This document shows positions 55,185-64,000 of a DNA stretch of 64,000 nucleotides, one piece after another. A program made the translations under genes and the position numbers. The stretch lies in assembly GCA_019739295.1 (NCBI GenBank), contig JAHHDV010000037.1, positions 28,437 to 92,436 on the forward strand, in the 5' to 3' direction. The notes under the pieces are model-generated. The model worked only from the letters and a program-made list of their open reading frames with translations. It did no database searches and had not been told where the DNA came from. How positions within the stretch are numbered: position 1 is the first letter of the stretch; each line of letters starts with the position of its first letter. This DNA comes from Taibaiella sp. (GTDB taxonomy: Bacteria > Bacteroidota > Bacteroidia > Chitinophagales > Chitinophagaceae).

Positions 55185-58133
55185 ATGTTTTCAATTAAAA
55201 AAATCCTAAGTGCTTCCCTGCTGGCTGTCAGCTTTTTCTCTGCTACCGGCAATAACTTTGCGCAAAATGGCAACTACGAATGGAAAGAAAAAGTTTCAAA
55301 CGGGTATAAATACAGGTATGTAACCAATGACCCGACACAGACCAGGTTCTATACCTTACCTAACGGGCTTTCTGTCATCCTGTCTGTAGACAGGACACAG
55401 CCGCGCATTCAATCCTTTATCGCTGTCAAGGCAGGTTCCAAGACCGATCCTGCTACCAATACCGGCCTGGCTCACTATCTGGAACATATGCTGTTCAAGG
55501 GAACGGACAAATTCGGTACCCTGGACTATCAAAAGGAAAAAGGTTACCTGGATGAGATCTCCAGACTTTATGAAGTCTACAACAAGACTACGGACGAAAC
55601 CCAACGAAAACTCCTGTATCGCCAGATAGACAGCGTATCCGGAATCGCATCAACATATGCCATAGCCAATGAATATGATAAAATGGTGGCCAATATGGGT
55701 GCACAAAGATCAAATGCATTCACATCATTCGAGCAGACTGTATATATGGAAGATATTCCAAGCAATGCATTGGACAAGTACCTTCACCTGCAGGCCGAAA
55801 GATTCCGGAATCCCGTGTTAAGGATTTTTCATACGGAACTGGAAGCGGTATATGAAGAAAAGAATATATCATTGGATGATGATGATGACCAGGCGATCGA
55901 ACTGTTCTTTGACCTGATATTCCCCAATCACAATTATGGCCAACAGACAACGATCGGCACCATCGATCACCTGAAAAACCCTTCTCTGATAGAAATTCAG
56001 AAATATTATGAGAAGTATTATGTACCCAATAATATGGGGATCATTATGTGCGGGGATTTCAACCCTGATGAAGTCATTGCGAAGATCGACAGGTCATTTG
56101 GCTATATGAAACCCAGAAAAGTGGATGCATACCGGTTTACTCCCGAAAAAGATATTATGCAGCCTGTGTCCGGCGAAGTGTATGGTCCCAAACCGGAAAG
56201 CGTACTGATCGGATACAGGTTTCCCGGGGCTTCCAGCGAAGATGCCAAATTGCTCAACCTGGTGGGCCAGATACTGACCAATGGGTCTGCAGGGATCTTT
56301 GATCTCAACCTGGTGCAGCAGCAGAAATTATTAAGTGCAGGTGCCTTTCCTTATCAGTTAATCGATTATTCTATGCTTATTCTCCAGGGACATCCTTCGG
56401 AAGGACAGGATCTGGATGAAGTAAAAAGCCTGATGCTTGCTGAGATTGAGAACCTCAAGAAAGGTAATTTCTCTGATGACCTGATCCCTTCTATCGTCAA
56501 TAATTATAAGAAGAGCCTGATCGAGACTTATGAGAGCTATACCAGCAGGGCCTATGCGCTGATGGATAATTTTACTACGGAACTGGATTGGAAAGACCAG
56601 GCAGAGATATTGGAGGAAATGGCAGGTATTACCAAACAGGATATCATTGCATTTGCCAATAAATACCTGAATAATAACTATGTGTATGTCTACAAAAGAA
56701 AGGGTGAAAAGAAAAACGTGGTAAAAGTAGAGAAACCGACCATTACGCCCATTTCGATCAATGAGAAGGATCAATCCCCGTTTATGGTAGAGAACATCAC
56801 CTTGGCACAAAATGAAATCCAGCCTGTATGGATCGACTACCAGAAAGACATGAACAAATCCCAGGTAGGACCGTTTGAAGTATTCTCGGTAGAAAACAAG
56901 ACCAATGAATTGTTCAACCTGTACTACTACTATGAAATCGGAAAATGGGATTCAAAGATATTACCTATTGCCGCGGATTTTGTAAACTTTATCGGGACTG
57001 AAACCAAATCCCCGAATGAGATCGCAAAAGAATTTTACAATTTGGCCACCTCATTCCATATCTCAGTAAATGATGAAAATACTTATGTTGTCCTGAATGG
57101 ACTGAACGAAAACCTCGAGCAGTCTATGGCTTACATGGATGACCTTCTGGCTCATGCCAAAGCTGATCCTGCTATATGGGAAGCGTACAAGCAGCGGCTG
57201 GTCAAATCAAGGATGAATGCTAAAGAGAACAAGAGTTCGATAATGACAGGCCTGATCAATTATGCGAAATATGGCCAGGACAACCCGTTCAATAATGTGC
57301 TTACCGATGAGCAATTGAACGAGCTGGATGCGGAAAGGCTGGTGAATGAAATCAAGAACTTGTTGAAATACCCGCACAGGATCCTGTATTACGGTCCATC
57401 TGCTCCTGATGCTTTAGCTTCTGTGATTACCAAAATTCATAAAAGCAGCCAAAGTGCCATGAAACTTCCGCCCAAGAAGGTTTATAAGGAATTGCCAACT
57501 GAAAACAGCACCGTGCTTTTTGCTGATTATAAAATGGTCCAGGCAGACATTACCTGGGTGAGAAACGGTTCTGTATACAATGATGATATGTCGAAGACCA
57601 TTGCTTTGTTCAACCAGTACTTTGGAGGAGGAATGGGATCTATCGTATTCCAGACCATCAGGGAGTCCAAGGCCCTGGCCTATAGTTCTTATGCTTACAT
57701 CGGCATGCCTAAAGCCAAGAACAGGAATTTTTCAACGATTGCGTTTGTTGGAACGCAAGCGGACAAATTCAATGATGCAGCAGCGGCTATGAACGAGCTA
57801 CTGACCACGCTCCCCCAATCCGGCAAAAACCTGGAAAGTGCCCGGAGCGGGCTATTGAAATCTATGGCAGCCGAGCGTATCAACAAGGATGATATTATCT
57901 TCAGTTATCTGAGTGCAGAGAAGATGGGAAGAAATAACGATATCCGGAAATCCATCTATGAAGGTGTTCCTGGTCTGGGCCTGAAAGAACTGACAGCTTT
58001 CCACAACCAGGAGATGAACAGGAAGCCATTCATTTATTGTATCGTGGGGGATAAGGAAAAAGTCAGGAAGGAGGATATGGAACAGCTTGGCCCTGTCCGG
58101 GTCCTGGACTTAAAGACCATATTCGGTTATTAA
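55185..58133 (+). CDS. Secreted M16-family zinc metallopeptidase
   Basis: A 982-residue protein with a signal peptide (MFSIKKILSASLLAVSFFSA). The inverted zinc motif is HYLEH (97-101), and the distal Glu lies in ELEAVYEEKN. Four tandem M16 domains (active, inactive pairs) give the pitrilysin/PqqL-type long form. Likely a periplasmic protease that degrades peptides. It is followed by a clear terminator and is probably monocistronic. Complete. Confidence 0.9.
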   Translation: MFSIKKILSASLLAVSFFSATGNNFAQNGNYEWKEKVSNGYKYRYVTNDPTQTRFYTLPNGLSVILSVDRTQPRIQSFIAVKAGSKTDPATNTGLAHYLEHMLFKGTDKFGTLDYQKEKGYLDEISRLYEVYNKTTDETQRKLLYRQIDSVSGIASTYAIANEYDKMVANMGAQRSNAFTSFEQTVYMEDIPSNALDKYLHLQAERFRNPVLRIFHTELEAVYEEKNISLDDDDDQAIELFFDLIFPNHNYGQQTTIGTIDHLKNPSLIEIQKYYEKYYVPNNMGIIMCGDFNPDEVIAKIDRSFGYMKPRKVDAYRFTPEKDIMQPVSGEVYGPKPESVLIGYRFPGASSEDAKLLNLVGQILTNGSAGIFDLNLVQQQKLLSAGAFPYQLIDYSMLILQGHPSEGQDLDEVKSLMLAEIENLKKGNFSDDLIPSIVNNYKKSLIETYESYTSRAYALMDNFTTELDWKDQAEILEEMAGITKQDIIAFANKYLNNNYVYVYKRKGEKKNVVKVEKPTITPISINEKDQSPFMVENITLAQNEIQPVWIDYQKDMNKSQVGPFEVFSVENKTNELFNLYYYYEIGKWDSKILPIAADFVNFIGTETKSPNEIAKEFYNLATSFHISVNDENTYVVLNGLNENLEQSMAYMDDLLAHAKADPAIWEAYKQRLVKSRMNAKENKSSIMTGLINYAKYGQDNPFNNVLTDEQLNELDAERLVNEIKNLLKYPHRILYYGPSAPDALASVITKIHKSSQSAMKLPPKKVYKELPTENSTVLFADYKMVQADITWVRNGSVYNDDMSKTIALFNQYFGGGMGSIVFQTIRESKALAYSSYAYIGMPKAKNRNFSTIAFVGTQADKFNDAAAAMNELLTTLPQSGKNLESARSGLLKSMAAERINKDDIIFSYLSAEKMGRNNDIRKSIYEGVPGLGLKELTAFHNQEMNRKPFIYCIVGDKEKVRKEDMEQLGPVRVLDLKTIFGY

Positions 58134-58159
58134 TAGATAAGCCATTTTAGAATTAAACC

Positions 58160-58193
58160 GGCTCCTCATCCAATATGGATGAGGAGTTTTTAT
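58160..58193 (+). terminator. Terminator of the M16 peptidase gene
   Basis: A perfect 10-bp stem CTCCTCATCC/GGATGAGGAG (58162-58171 with 58177-58186), 5-nt loop, then T5. Confidence 0.9.
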
Positions 58194-58424
58194 ATGTGGA
58201 TTTTATGAGAAAAGAATTCAAAATACACCTGAAACCGGGAATACCAACCGGGCATTCCCCGGATTTTCCGCTCTCCGAATTGACCAAGGTATTCTTTACC
58301 AGCATTATGATACAGGAATGTATTGAAGATGAAAGGGGAGGATTAGGAAAATTCAGGCAGACGGATGATGGAATATCAAAATACTTTCAATATATTTATG
58401 TGTATATTCCAAAATTCCTACCTC

Positions 58425-59546
58425 ATGATGTCACAAATCAAAAATAATGTAATCAAGCAGGTTGTACTATTGTTACTCATCGCTCTGCTGTTTATATCCA
58501 TCATTGGAAATTTAAGTTATTTTATTCCCGGAATGCTCGGAGCAGTGACGTTGTATATCCTGATAAGAGACTGGTACTTCAGGCTGGTAGAGGGGAAAAA
58601 ATGGAAGCCCTGGTTAGCTGCTTTATTGTTTATTTTCATTTTTATTATTGCTATTGCGTTGCCGATATATGGGACGATCGTTATCATGGCACCTATGTTC
58701 AATAAAATCGTTGATCAGCCGGACGCTATTAAAGAAGCTGCTGCCAAAACGATAGAATACATCAATACTACCGTTCCCCAACTGGAATTGTCTACGCAGA
58801 AGATCGTTGGATACCTGGAGCGTGGACTGGCATTTGTCCCGGGAGTACTGCAATCTACAGCGAGCCTGTTTGCAAATATCTTTACTGCATTATTTATTTT
58901 ATACTTTATGCTTGTACAAGGACGAGCTATGGAAAATCTGGTGGCAACAAACATTCCTCTTTACAAGAAGAATAAAAATGTGCTTTGGCTGGAAACAAAG
59001 AATATGGTGGTATCCAACGCGCTGGGTATCCCCATGCTGGCATTGGCGCAAGGTATCATTGCAGTGATCGGTTATTGGATTTTTGGTGTACCCAGTGCAC
59101 TGATCTGGGCGTTGTTGACGGCATTTGCCACAGTCATCCCTGTAATTGGGACAATGATCATTTGGGTACCTATTTGTATCTTCTTACTGGCATCCGGTCA
59201 TATCGGGGCCTCAGTCGGATTGGCATTATACTGTTTTTTTGCTGTAGGCGGAATCGATAATGTATTGCGGCTGGTGTTCGTCAAGATGTTCGGAGATGTG
59301 CATCCCCTGATTACCCTGTTTGGCGTCCTGCTGGGGCTGGAATTGTTTGGTGTGATCGGGTTGATCTTCGGGCCGCTGATGATTTCCTACCTGATCCTTA
59401 TGATCAAAATTTATAAAGCCGAATTCAGTTCGGAAGCAAAGCCCAAATTGTTAGAAACGCTCCGGTCCGAAGAAGACGAGACTGCCGTCACCAGCAAAGA
59501 CCGGAAGATTATCCTTCCCGGAGACCCCGATATCAACGACGAATAA
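58425..59546 (+). CDS. AI-2E family transporter
   Basis: The start is taken at ATG 58425 or the next ATG (MMSQIKNNVIKQVVLLLL); a longer frame from 58365 lacks a reason to be used. The 373-residue protein has about seven to eight helices with the typical order of the AI-2E (PerM/YdiK) family, including ALIWALLTAFATVIPVIGT and the C-terminal LFGVLLGLELFGVIGLIFGPL, in pieces. Members have been linked to autoinducer-2 export or Na+/H+ exchange. The substrate here is unknown. Acidic cytoplasmic tail. Single gene. Confidence 0.87.
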   Translation: MMSQIKNNVIKQVVLLLLIALLFISIIGNLSYFIPGMLGAVTLYILIRDWYFRLVEGKKWKPWLAALLFIFIFIIAIALPIYGTIVIMAPMFNKIVDQPDAIKEAAAKTIEYINTTVPQLELSTQKIVGYLERGLAFVPGVLQSTASLFANIFTALFILYFMLVQGRAMENLVATNIPLYKKNKNVLWLETKNMVVSNALGIPMLALAQGIIAVIGYWIFGVPSALIWALLTAFATVIPVIGTMIIWVPICIFLLASGHIGASVGLALYCFFAVGGIDNVLRLVFVKMFGDVHPLITLFGVLLGLELFGVIGLIFGPLMISYLILMIKIYKAEFSSEAKPKLLETLRSEEDETAVTSKDRKIILPGDPDINDE

Positions 59547-59594
59547 TCCTCGTTTCAGCAACAACCATTAAGGCTGAAGGGGATTCCCCTAACT

Positions 59595-61706
59595 TTAATC
59601 ACTTGTATCCGTTCTGTTTTGAATACTGTTCCGCAGTGCGGTCAGTTCAAGGTTCAATTTGTCCAGGGAAACTTTCTGGTTAGGGCTGAGCAGCAGAAGG
59701 ACCGGTTCTTCGTTTTCCTGATCGACGGGGGTAAGATGAGCCTGCTCCAGGATATCCCGGAATAATTGTTCTGTTTGTACTGAAGATGCTTCTGTCAGAT
59801 TATCCGGTTCCCCGTTTTGCAGTTCCCATTCGAGGTTGATATTATTGATCTCTTTGGTTATCCGGATGATATGCGCGATCCGGGAAAAATACCTGGCTAT
59901 TTCTTTTTTATTCCTATTCAGCTTCGGCTCATTGATCCACCGGGAATAGGACTCGTAAAGTTTGACATTGGCGGATTCTGATAATCTTTTAAACCGCAGC
60001 CAATTGGTCAGTTTATTGTTCAATACCGGTGATGATTTCCAGTATTCGTAATTGGTCCTTATGGCATTGGCAAAATACTGCGGCATCATAGACTCATCCC
60101 AGGTGGACATAAACAAGAAACCGATCCCGATTGAAATGACAGTGCCAATGATAGTGCAGACCAACCTTGTAGTCAATATATTGTCCGTACTGTTATGAGA
60201 AATAGAAAGTAGCCCGATCAGGGACAGGGTCACGAAGAAAGAGGAAATAGAATAATTTTTTCTCAGAAAATAAATGCAGAAGCTGGTGGACACGAATACC
60301 AGGATAATATTTACAAAATCTATTTTGTTGACCTCGAAAAAGATAAAGCCTGCGATCACACCGAAAAAAGTTCCCAATGATCGTTCTAACCCTCTTTTCA
60401 CGGTAGCACCTATATAAGGTTGGGCCACAATGATGGTGGTAAACGGGATCCAATAGCCATGATGGGTAAAAAAAAGGTGATCGATGATCGCTCCGATGGT
60501 CACTCCGATTCCCACACGAAGGGCATATGCGCTGGTGCTCTTTTCGAACCTGAAAAAATTGGTCAATTCATTCCCGAAAAGCTTGGGGTGTAAGATAGAC
60601 ATCGCCTTCGAGAAGCTATAGGTCTGAAAGGTTCTTCGTTCTCTGGTAGATTCCATTATTTCTATCAGCCTTTCTACCAATTTGATCATCCTTCCCGATA
60701 ATCTGAGAATTTTCGTCATCCGTACATGTGCATTCTGATTGGAGAATTCACTTTTATAGATCACATCCGAAATGTCTTTGAGCCGTTCCAGCCTGGTATA
60801 AAGAAGAAGCTTGTCTTCGGACCGGAGACCATACAGGTATTGATCGGTAAGATCGAATATTTGTTCCCACAGCCTCAGGATACTGTGTACGTGAACATCC
60901 ACATTGTCCGTTTTGCGGTCCTTGATCAGCAACCGCGTTTCCTCAATGATATCCAATATCTGAATATTGAGCATACCCGCTATTTTGCGGGTTTGTTCTA
61001 CCACATTGCGGTCATAAAGTTCTTTATCCTGAATATTGAACAGCTCGATAGATGAATTCAGGGCGCTTCTTACTTTATTTTCCTGCAGGAACAAGTTGCG
61101 CAATGAAATGAAGATACCCTCTCCTCCGAAACCGGACCTGGCCTTATTGGTCAATACGGACATCTCATGGAATACCTGGGATACAGTAGCTCTTAAAGGT
61201 CTCCCCTGCTTCTCTATCATCATCCATAGAATAGCCAGGAATATTACCCATAACTGCCCTGCCATGACCAGCTGCACCCGGTGTAGCACCTCCTCCCATT
61301 CTCTGCTTGGGGCACTTGAAGTAATGATGTAGAAAATATAAAAACTCAGTGCCATTCCCATCCCCCGCTCCCCGAGATTTTTGAACAGGGTGCTCAGGAA
61401 ACCCACGAAAAACATAAGGATTACGTGAAGAGCGGTAATGTTCCCGGTTATGGTTCCGATGATACAGGTAAGGATAGAGAAAAGCGCACCCAGCAAAAGT
61501 ACCCGGAGCACATTTCCGAAATTTCCTTTCAGCTCTATTAACCCCAGGCTCTGGGCAGCCAGTGATACCCAGAACATACTGGCAAGATTGTCCGTAAAAT
61601 ATCCATAAAGTAAAGGGACCGTCACACTTACAGCCAACCTGAATGCCCAGGACCAGATAGACTCCCGCCATATTTTCCTGATTGGATGTAAAATTTTTAA
61701 TTTCAT
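59595..61706 (-). CDS. FUSC/YccS-family membrane protein
   Basis: A 703-residue protein. An N-terminal helical block (FSLAVSVTVPLLYGYF-type hydrophobic segments, about residues 20-160) is followed by a cytoplasmic helical region. A second membrane block (HHGYWIPFTTIIVAQPYIGATVKRGLERSLGT, in pieces) is the FUSC/aromatic-acid-exporter signature, and a C-terminal coiled region follows. The family exports aromatic acids or unknown compounds. The product and role here are unknown. A -7-like TATTTTTG lies at 61724-61731. Complete. Confidence 0.82.
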   Translation of the reverse strand: MKLKILHPIRKIWRESIWSWAFRLAVSVTVPLLYGYFTDNLASMFWVSLAAQSLGLIELKGNFGNVLRVLLLGALFSILTCIIGTITGNITALHVILMFFVGFLSTLFKNLGERGMGMALSFYIFYIITSSAPSREWEEVLHRVQLVMAGQLWVIFLAILWMMIEKQGRPLRATVSQVFHEMSVLTNKARSGFGGEGIFISLRNLFLQENKVRSALNSSIELFNIQDKELYDRNVVEQTRKIAGMLNIQILDIIEETRLLIKDRKTDNVDVHVHSILRLWEQIFDLTDQYLYGLRSEDKLLLYTRLERLKDISDVIYKSEFSNQNAHVRMTKILRLSGRMIKLVERLIEIMESTRERRTFQTYSFSKAMSILHPKLFGNELTNFFRFEKSTSAYALRVGIGVTIGAIIDHLFFTHHGYWIPFTTIIVAQPYIGATVKRGLERSLGTFFGVIAGFIFFEVNKIDFVNIILVFVSTSFCIYFLRKNYSISSFFVTLSLIGLLSISHNSTDNILTTRLVCTIIGTVISIGIGFLFMSTWDESMMPQYFANAIRTNYEYWKSSPVLNNKLTNWLRFKRLSESANVKLYESYSRWINEPKLNRNKKEIARYFSRIAHIIRITKEINNINLEWELQNGEPDNLTEASSVQTEQLFRDILEQAHLTPVDQENEEPVLLLLSPNQKVSLDKLNLELTALRNSIQNRTDTSD

Positions 61707-61748
61707 TGATACTTCGGATTTACCAAAAATAACATATTGTGCTCATCA

Positions 61749-62726
61749 TTAGAAAGATAAGATCTTTGCCATTTCCAATTGCGTAAGATGCGGTTGCGGC
61801 CTGGGTTCATCATTTTCGAATGGCACCAGCTGAATCCTCCCGTTCTTTAATGCCAGCATTTTTTTGCTTTCATGCCTTAATATGGCTTTGACCGCTTCAT
61901 ATCCGAACCTGCTGGCCATCCACCTGTCATAATGTGTAGGAGAGCCACCCCGTTGGATATGACCGAGAATGGTAGGTCTGACATCCAGTTTCGGAAATCT
62001 CCTGCTGATCTCATCTGCTACCTTGTTGGCGCCACCGAAATCATCCCCTTCAGAGACTACAATAATCCGCATATATTTATTACGTCTTTTGTCATAGTTG
62101 ATCTCCCGGATCAATTGGTCAAAATCAGTCTTCTGTTCCGGCACAAGGATATCTTCGGCTCCGCAGGATACACCGCTTTGTAATGCAATGAGACCCGAAT
62201 GCCTGCCCATTACTTCTACCACGAAAACCCGGTCATGAGCGGATGCCGTATCCCTGATCTTATCTATGGCTTCAATGGCAGTATTCACTGCAGTATCGAA
62301 GCCTATAGTATATTCCGTACCTGCTATATCATTATCTATAGTTCCGGGGATCCCTAAAACCGGTATCTGGTATTCATCCGAGAACACCGAAGCTCCTTTG
62401 AAGGTGCCGTCGCCTCCTATAGTGATTAATGCGTCGACCTGGTGTTCCTGCAAATGCCTGAATGCTTTCTTTCTGCCTTCGGACGTTGTAAAGTCTTCAC
62501 TGCGTGCTGTCTTTAATATGGTACCTCCTCTCTGGATGATATTCGCTACATCTTTGGTTGTGAACAGATGCATAGCATTATCTACCAGCCCCTGGTAACC
62601 TTCCTGCACCCCTATTACATCCAGGTCATGGTATATTCCCGTGCGGACTACCGCGCGGATAGCAGCATTCATCCCGGGAGCATCACCTCCTGAAGTCAGG
62701 ACCGCGATTCTTTTTATTGTGTTCAT
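61749..62726 (-). CDS. pfkA: ATP-dependent 6-phosphofructokinase
   Basis: A 325-residue protein, normal bacterial length: TSGGDAPGMNAAIRAVVR, GGDGTFKGA, the catalytic PGTIDNDI, MGRHSGLIALQSG and ILGHIQRGGSPTHYDR. GGDG with a following Thr marks the ATP-dependent rather than the pyrophosphate-dependent form. It phosphorylates fructose 6-phosphate in glycolysis and is usually regulated by ADP and PEP. Monocistronic; complete. Confidence 0.95.
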   Translation of the reverse strand: MNTIKRIAVLTSGGDAPGMNAAIRAVVRTGIYHDLDVIGVQEGYQGLVDNAMHLFTTKDVANIIQRGGTILKTARSEDFTTSEGRKKAFRHLQEHQVDALITIGGDGTFKGASVFSDEYQIPVLGIPGTIDNDIAGTEYTIGFDTAVNTAIEAIDKIRDTASAHDRVFVVEVMGRHSGLIALQSGVSCGAEDILVPEQKTDFDQLIREINYDKRRNKYMRIIVVSEGDDFGGANKVADEISRRFPKLDVRPTILGHIQRGGSPTHYDRWMASRFGYEAVKAILRHESKKMLALKNGRIQLVPFENDEPRPQPHLTQLEMAKILSF

Positions 62727-62869
62727 GTTTATAAAATTAACCAGGTAATAATAATATTATATCAACGCTGCCCGTATGGCCAACCCTTCTGCCCTTTGCG
62801 CCGTTTCAACGAGCAGGTCCACCTTTTCCCATAATAATAAATTTTCATCTTTGTTTTTTATGAGGATGC

Positions 62870-63637
62870 TCAGATATATTCTGTTATGGTTTTCCTGAGT
62901 TCTTCGTGCAGCAATCCATTGGAAGCTAAGGTCTGGCTGTCATAATAATGACCCGGATTTCCGCTGAAATCTGATATTTTTCCTCCTGCTTCTTCTACGA
63001 TCAGGTAGCCGGCTGCAATGTCCCAGGCATTGAGGTTGAATTCCCAGAAAGCATCAAACCGGCCACAGGCCACATAAGCCAGATCCAGGGCTGCACTTCC
63101 CAATCTTCGTACAGGTAATCCCTTATGGATGAATGCCGAAAATATCTCGGTGACAGGGAGCCCTTCAGGAAGATGGTAAGGAAAGCCTGTAACTAAAAAT
63201 GATCTGGAAAAATCCTCCTGTTTGCTTACCCGGATAGGCTGGTGATTCAGAAATGCGCCCTTCCCTTTCTCCGCGTAGAATAATTCTTTCAATACCGGGT
63301 TATAGATCGCTCCATAAGTGAGGATTCCATCGATCGCTAAGGCAATACTTACACAGTATAGGGGGATATGATGCGCAAAGTTAACCGTACCATCTATAGG
63401 ATCGATGATCCACTGGTATCTTGCCTTGGGATTCTCTATGCCGTATTCTTCGCCGATAAACCCATGGTCAGGGTATGCGTTCAGGATGGCTGTCTTGATC
63501 CTTCTTTCGGCTTCCGTGTCTACTTCTGTTACTAAATTATTTCTTCCTTCTTTTTCGGAAACAGCAAAGGACAGGGCAGACCTTTCAGCTATATAGTCAC
63601 CGGTCTCTTGTATGATCTTCAATAAAATCGATAGCAT
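62870..63637 (-). CDS. suhB: Inositol monophosphatase family protein
   Basis: A 255-residue phosphatase with metal-binding GEEYG, IDPIDGTVNFAH and NAWDIAAGYLIVEEAGG. It hydrolyses inositol 1-phosphate and related sugar phosphates with Mg2+; SuhB also contacts the transcription antitermination complex in E. coli. Family assignment is firm, but the physiological substrate is open. It lies upstream of pfkA on the same strand with a 143-bp gap. A TAAATTTG -7-like element is at 63713-63720. Confidence 0.88.
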   Translation of the reverse strand: MLSILLKIIQETGDYIAERSALSFAVSEKEGRNNLVTEVDTEAERRIKTAILNAYPDHGFIGEEYGIENPKARYQWIIDPIDGTVNFAHHIPLYCVSIALAIDGILTYGAIYNPVLKELFYAEKGKGAFLNHQPIRVSKQEDFSRSFLVTGFPYHLPEGLPVTEIFSAFIHKGLPVRRLGSAALDLAYVACGRFDAFWEFNLNAWDIAAGYLIVEEAGGKISDFSGNPGHYYDSQTLASNGLLHEELRKTITEYI

Positions 63638-64000
63638 AAATCAACTTGTTTTTATTAGAACCTGGCTGAGAAAAGAAAATCTGCATTCATACCCACCAGG
63701 CTAAATGAAGATCAAATTTAAGATAAGAAGTATGATTTCCTGCTTCATGTGCATAAGAAATGCGTCAACATCAAAAAAGGCCTGGAAAGATAATGAATGT
63801 AAGCCGGCAGGTTGTTCCGGATCATAACAATTGAAAAATATGATGCAACCGTTTTCCTGAATAAAGAAGCTGAAACTTTAAAATAAATGTTTTATTATTT
63901 CGTTAATCCAGGAAATTGTGCATTAAAGATATGCTGGTAATCGAATTTTTAAGATCATTTATCGAAAAGTAAAACCGTATTTGAAAATATTATATAGTAT
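63638..64000. other. 363-bp gene-free stretch at the window end
   Basis: No coding sequence, tRNA or clear terminator was identified. It contains one minus-strand TAAATTTG (63713-63720), a possible -7 element for suhB, and AT-rich sequence toward the window edge. Confidence 0.4.

Noticed and set aside
58175..58447. A 90-codon plus-strand open frame between the M16 peptidase and AI-2E genes
   Set aside because: It starts inside the right arm of the M16 terminator hairpin and overlaps the AI-2E start; the product has no recognisable features.

Overview
The window looks like a chromosomal segment of a Bacteroidota bacterium, most likely of the Chitinophagaceae/Chitinophagales type. The support is a set of lineage habits seen together: promoters of the TTG/TTTG-N19-20-TAnnTTTG form (rpsL, purM, sucA), a secreted M14 peptidase ending in a Por/type IX sorting domain, a PurM of the long Bacteroidota form, a DksA-like protein with a histone-H1-like Lys/Ala/Pro tail, an eukaryote-like IleRS, an EF-P with an unusual loop, and many small lipoproteins. 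No rRNA, CRISPR array, transposase, integrase or phage gene was found. There is one tRNA (Pro, TGG).

Layout. 1-1.8 kb: a small drug/metal-resistance islet (SMR exporter, MerR regulator with a divergent operator-promoter, a small Cys-containing lipoprotein, and an arsenite-permease remnant with a large internal deletion). 1.8-2.8 kb: rpsL-rpsG, closed by a terminator and without fusA. 2.9-10.2 kb: a two-gene ABC system, GtrA-purM, and the operon mltD-like/DUF5683/ruvX. 10.6-16.1 kb: M14 peptidase, TPR histidine kinase, a lipoprotein. 16.2-33.1 kb: mostly housekeeping (tRNA-Pro, aat, tsaE, ABC ATPase, HAD phosphatase, pyrG, dksA-like, ileS, ECF sigma pair, efp, accB, accC, uvrC). 33.2-44.6 kb: the most interesting part, a lipid-chemistry locus: CDP-alcohol phosphotransferase, CdsA-like cytidylyltransferase, UbiA-like transferase, a small membrane protein, a PEP-synthase/rifampin-phosphotransferase-like enzyme, a BtaA-like DUF3419 protein, a CTP-dependent polyprenol/diacylglycerol kinase-like protein, an acyltransferase-like protein, a membrane-tethered SRPBCC protein and an acyl-adenylating ligase. 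44.6-64 kb: sugar transporter with divergent ROK kinase, PBP1A, sucA, yciO-like, NDH-2, M16 peptidase, AI-2E transporter, FUSC membrane protein, pfkA and an inositol monophosphatase.

A second theme is single-base indels. At least a dozen conserved genes (pyrG about ten times, ileS, uvrC, ndh, sucA, the DksA-like gene, yciO-like, the DUF3419 gene, a ROK kinase and others) are broken or shifted by one base, mostly by an extra base in an A/T homopolymer. In each case the normal family sequence resumes in another frame and reaches a normal stop. I infer assembly or sequencing error for most of them rather than gene decay. The arsenite-permease remnant differs because it has lost about 200 codons. 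For split genes I give the full reconstructed span and state where the frame breaks.

Functionally the window mixes translation (rpsL, rpsG, ileS, efp, tRNA-Pro), fatty-acid initiation (accB/accC), nucleotide synthesis (purM, pyrG), central carbon metabolism (pfkA, ROK kinase, sucA), respiration (ndh), cell wall (PBP1A, lytic transglycosylase), DNA repair (uvrC, ruvX) and the putative polar-lipid/isoprenoid-lipid pathway.
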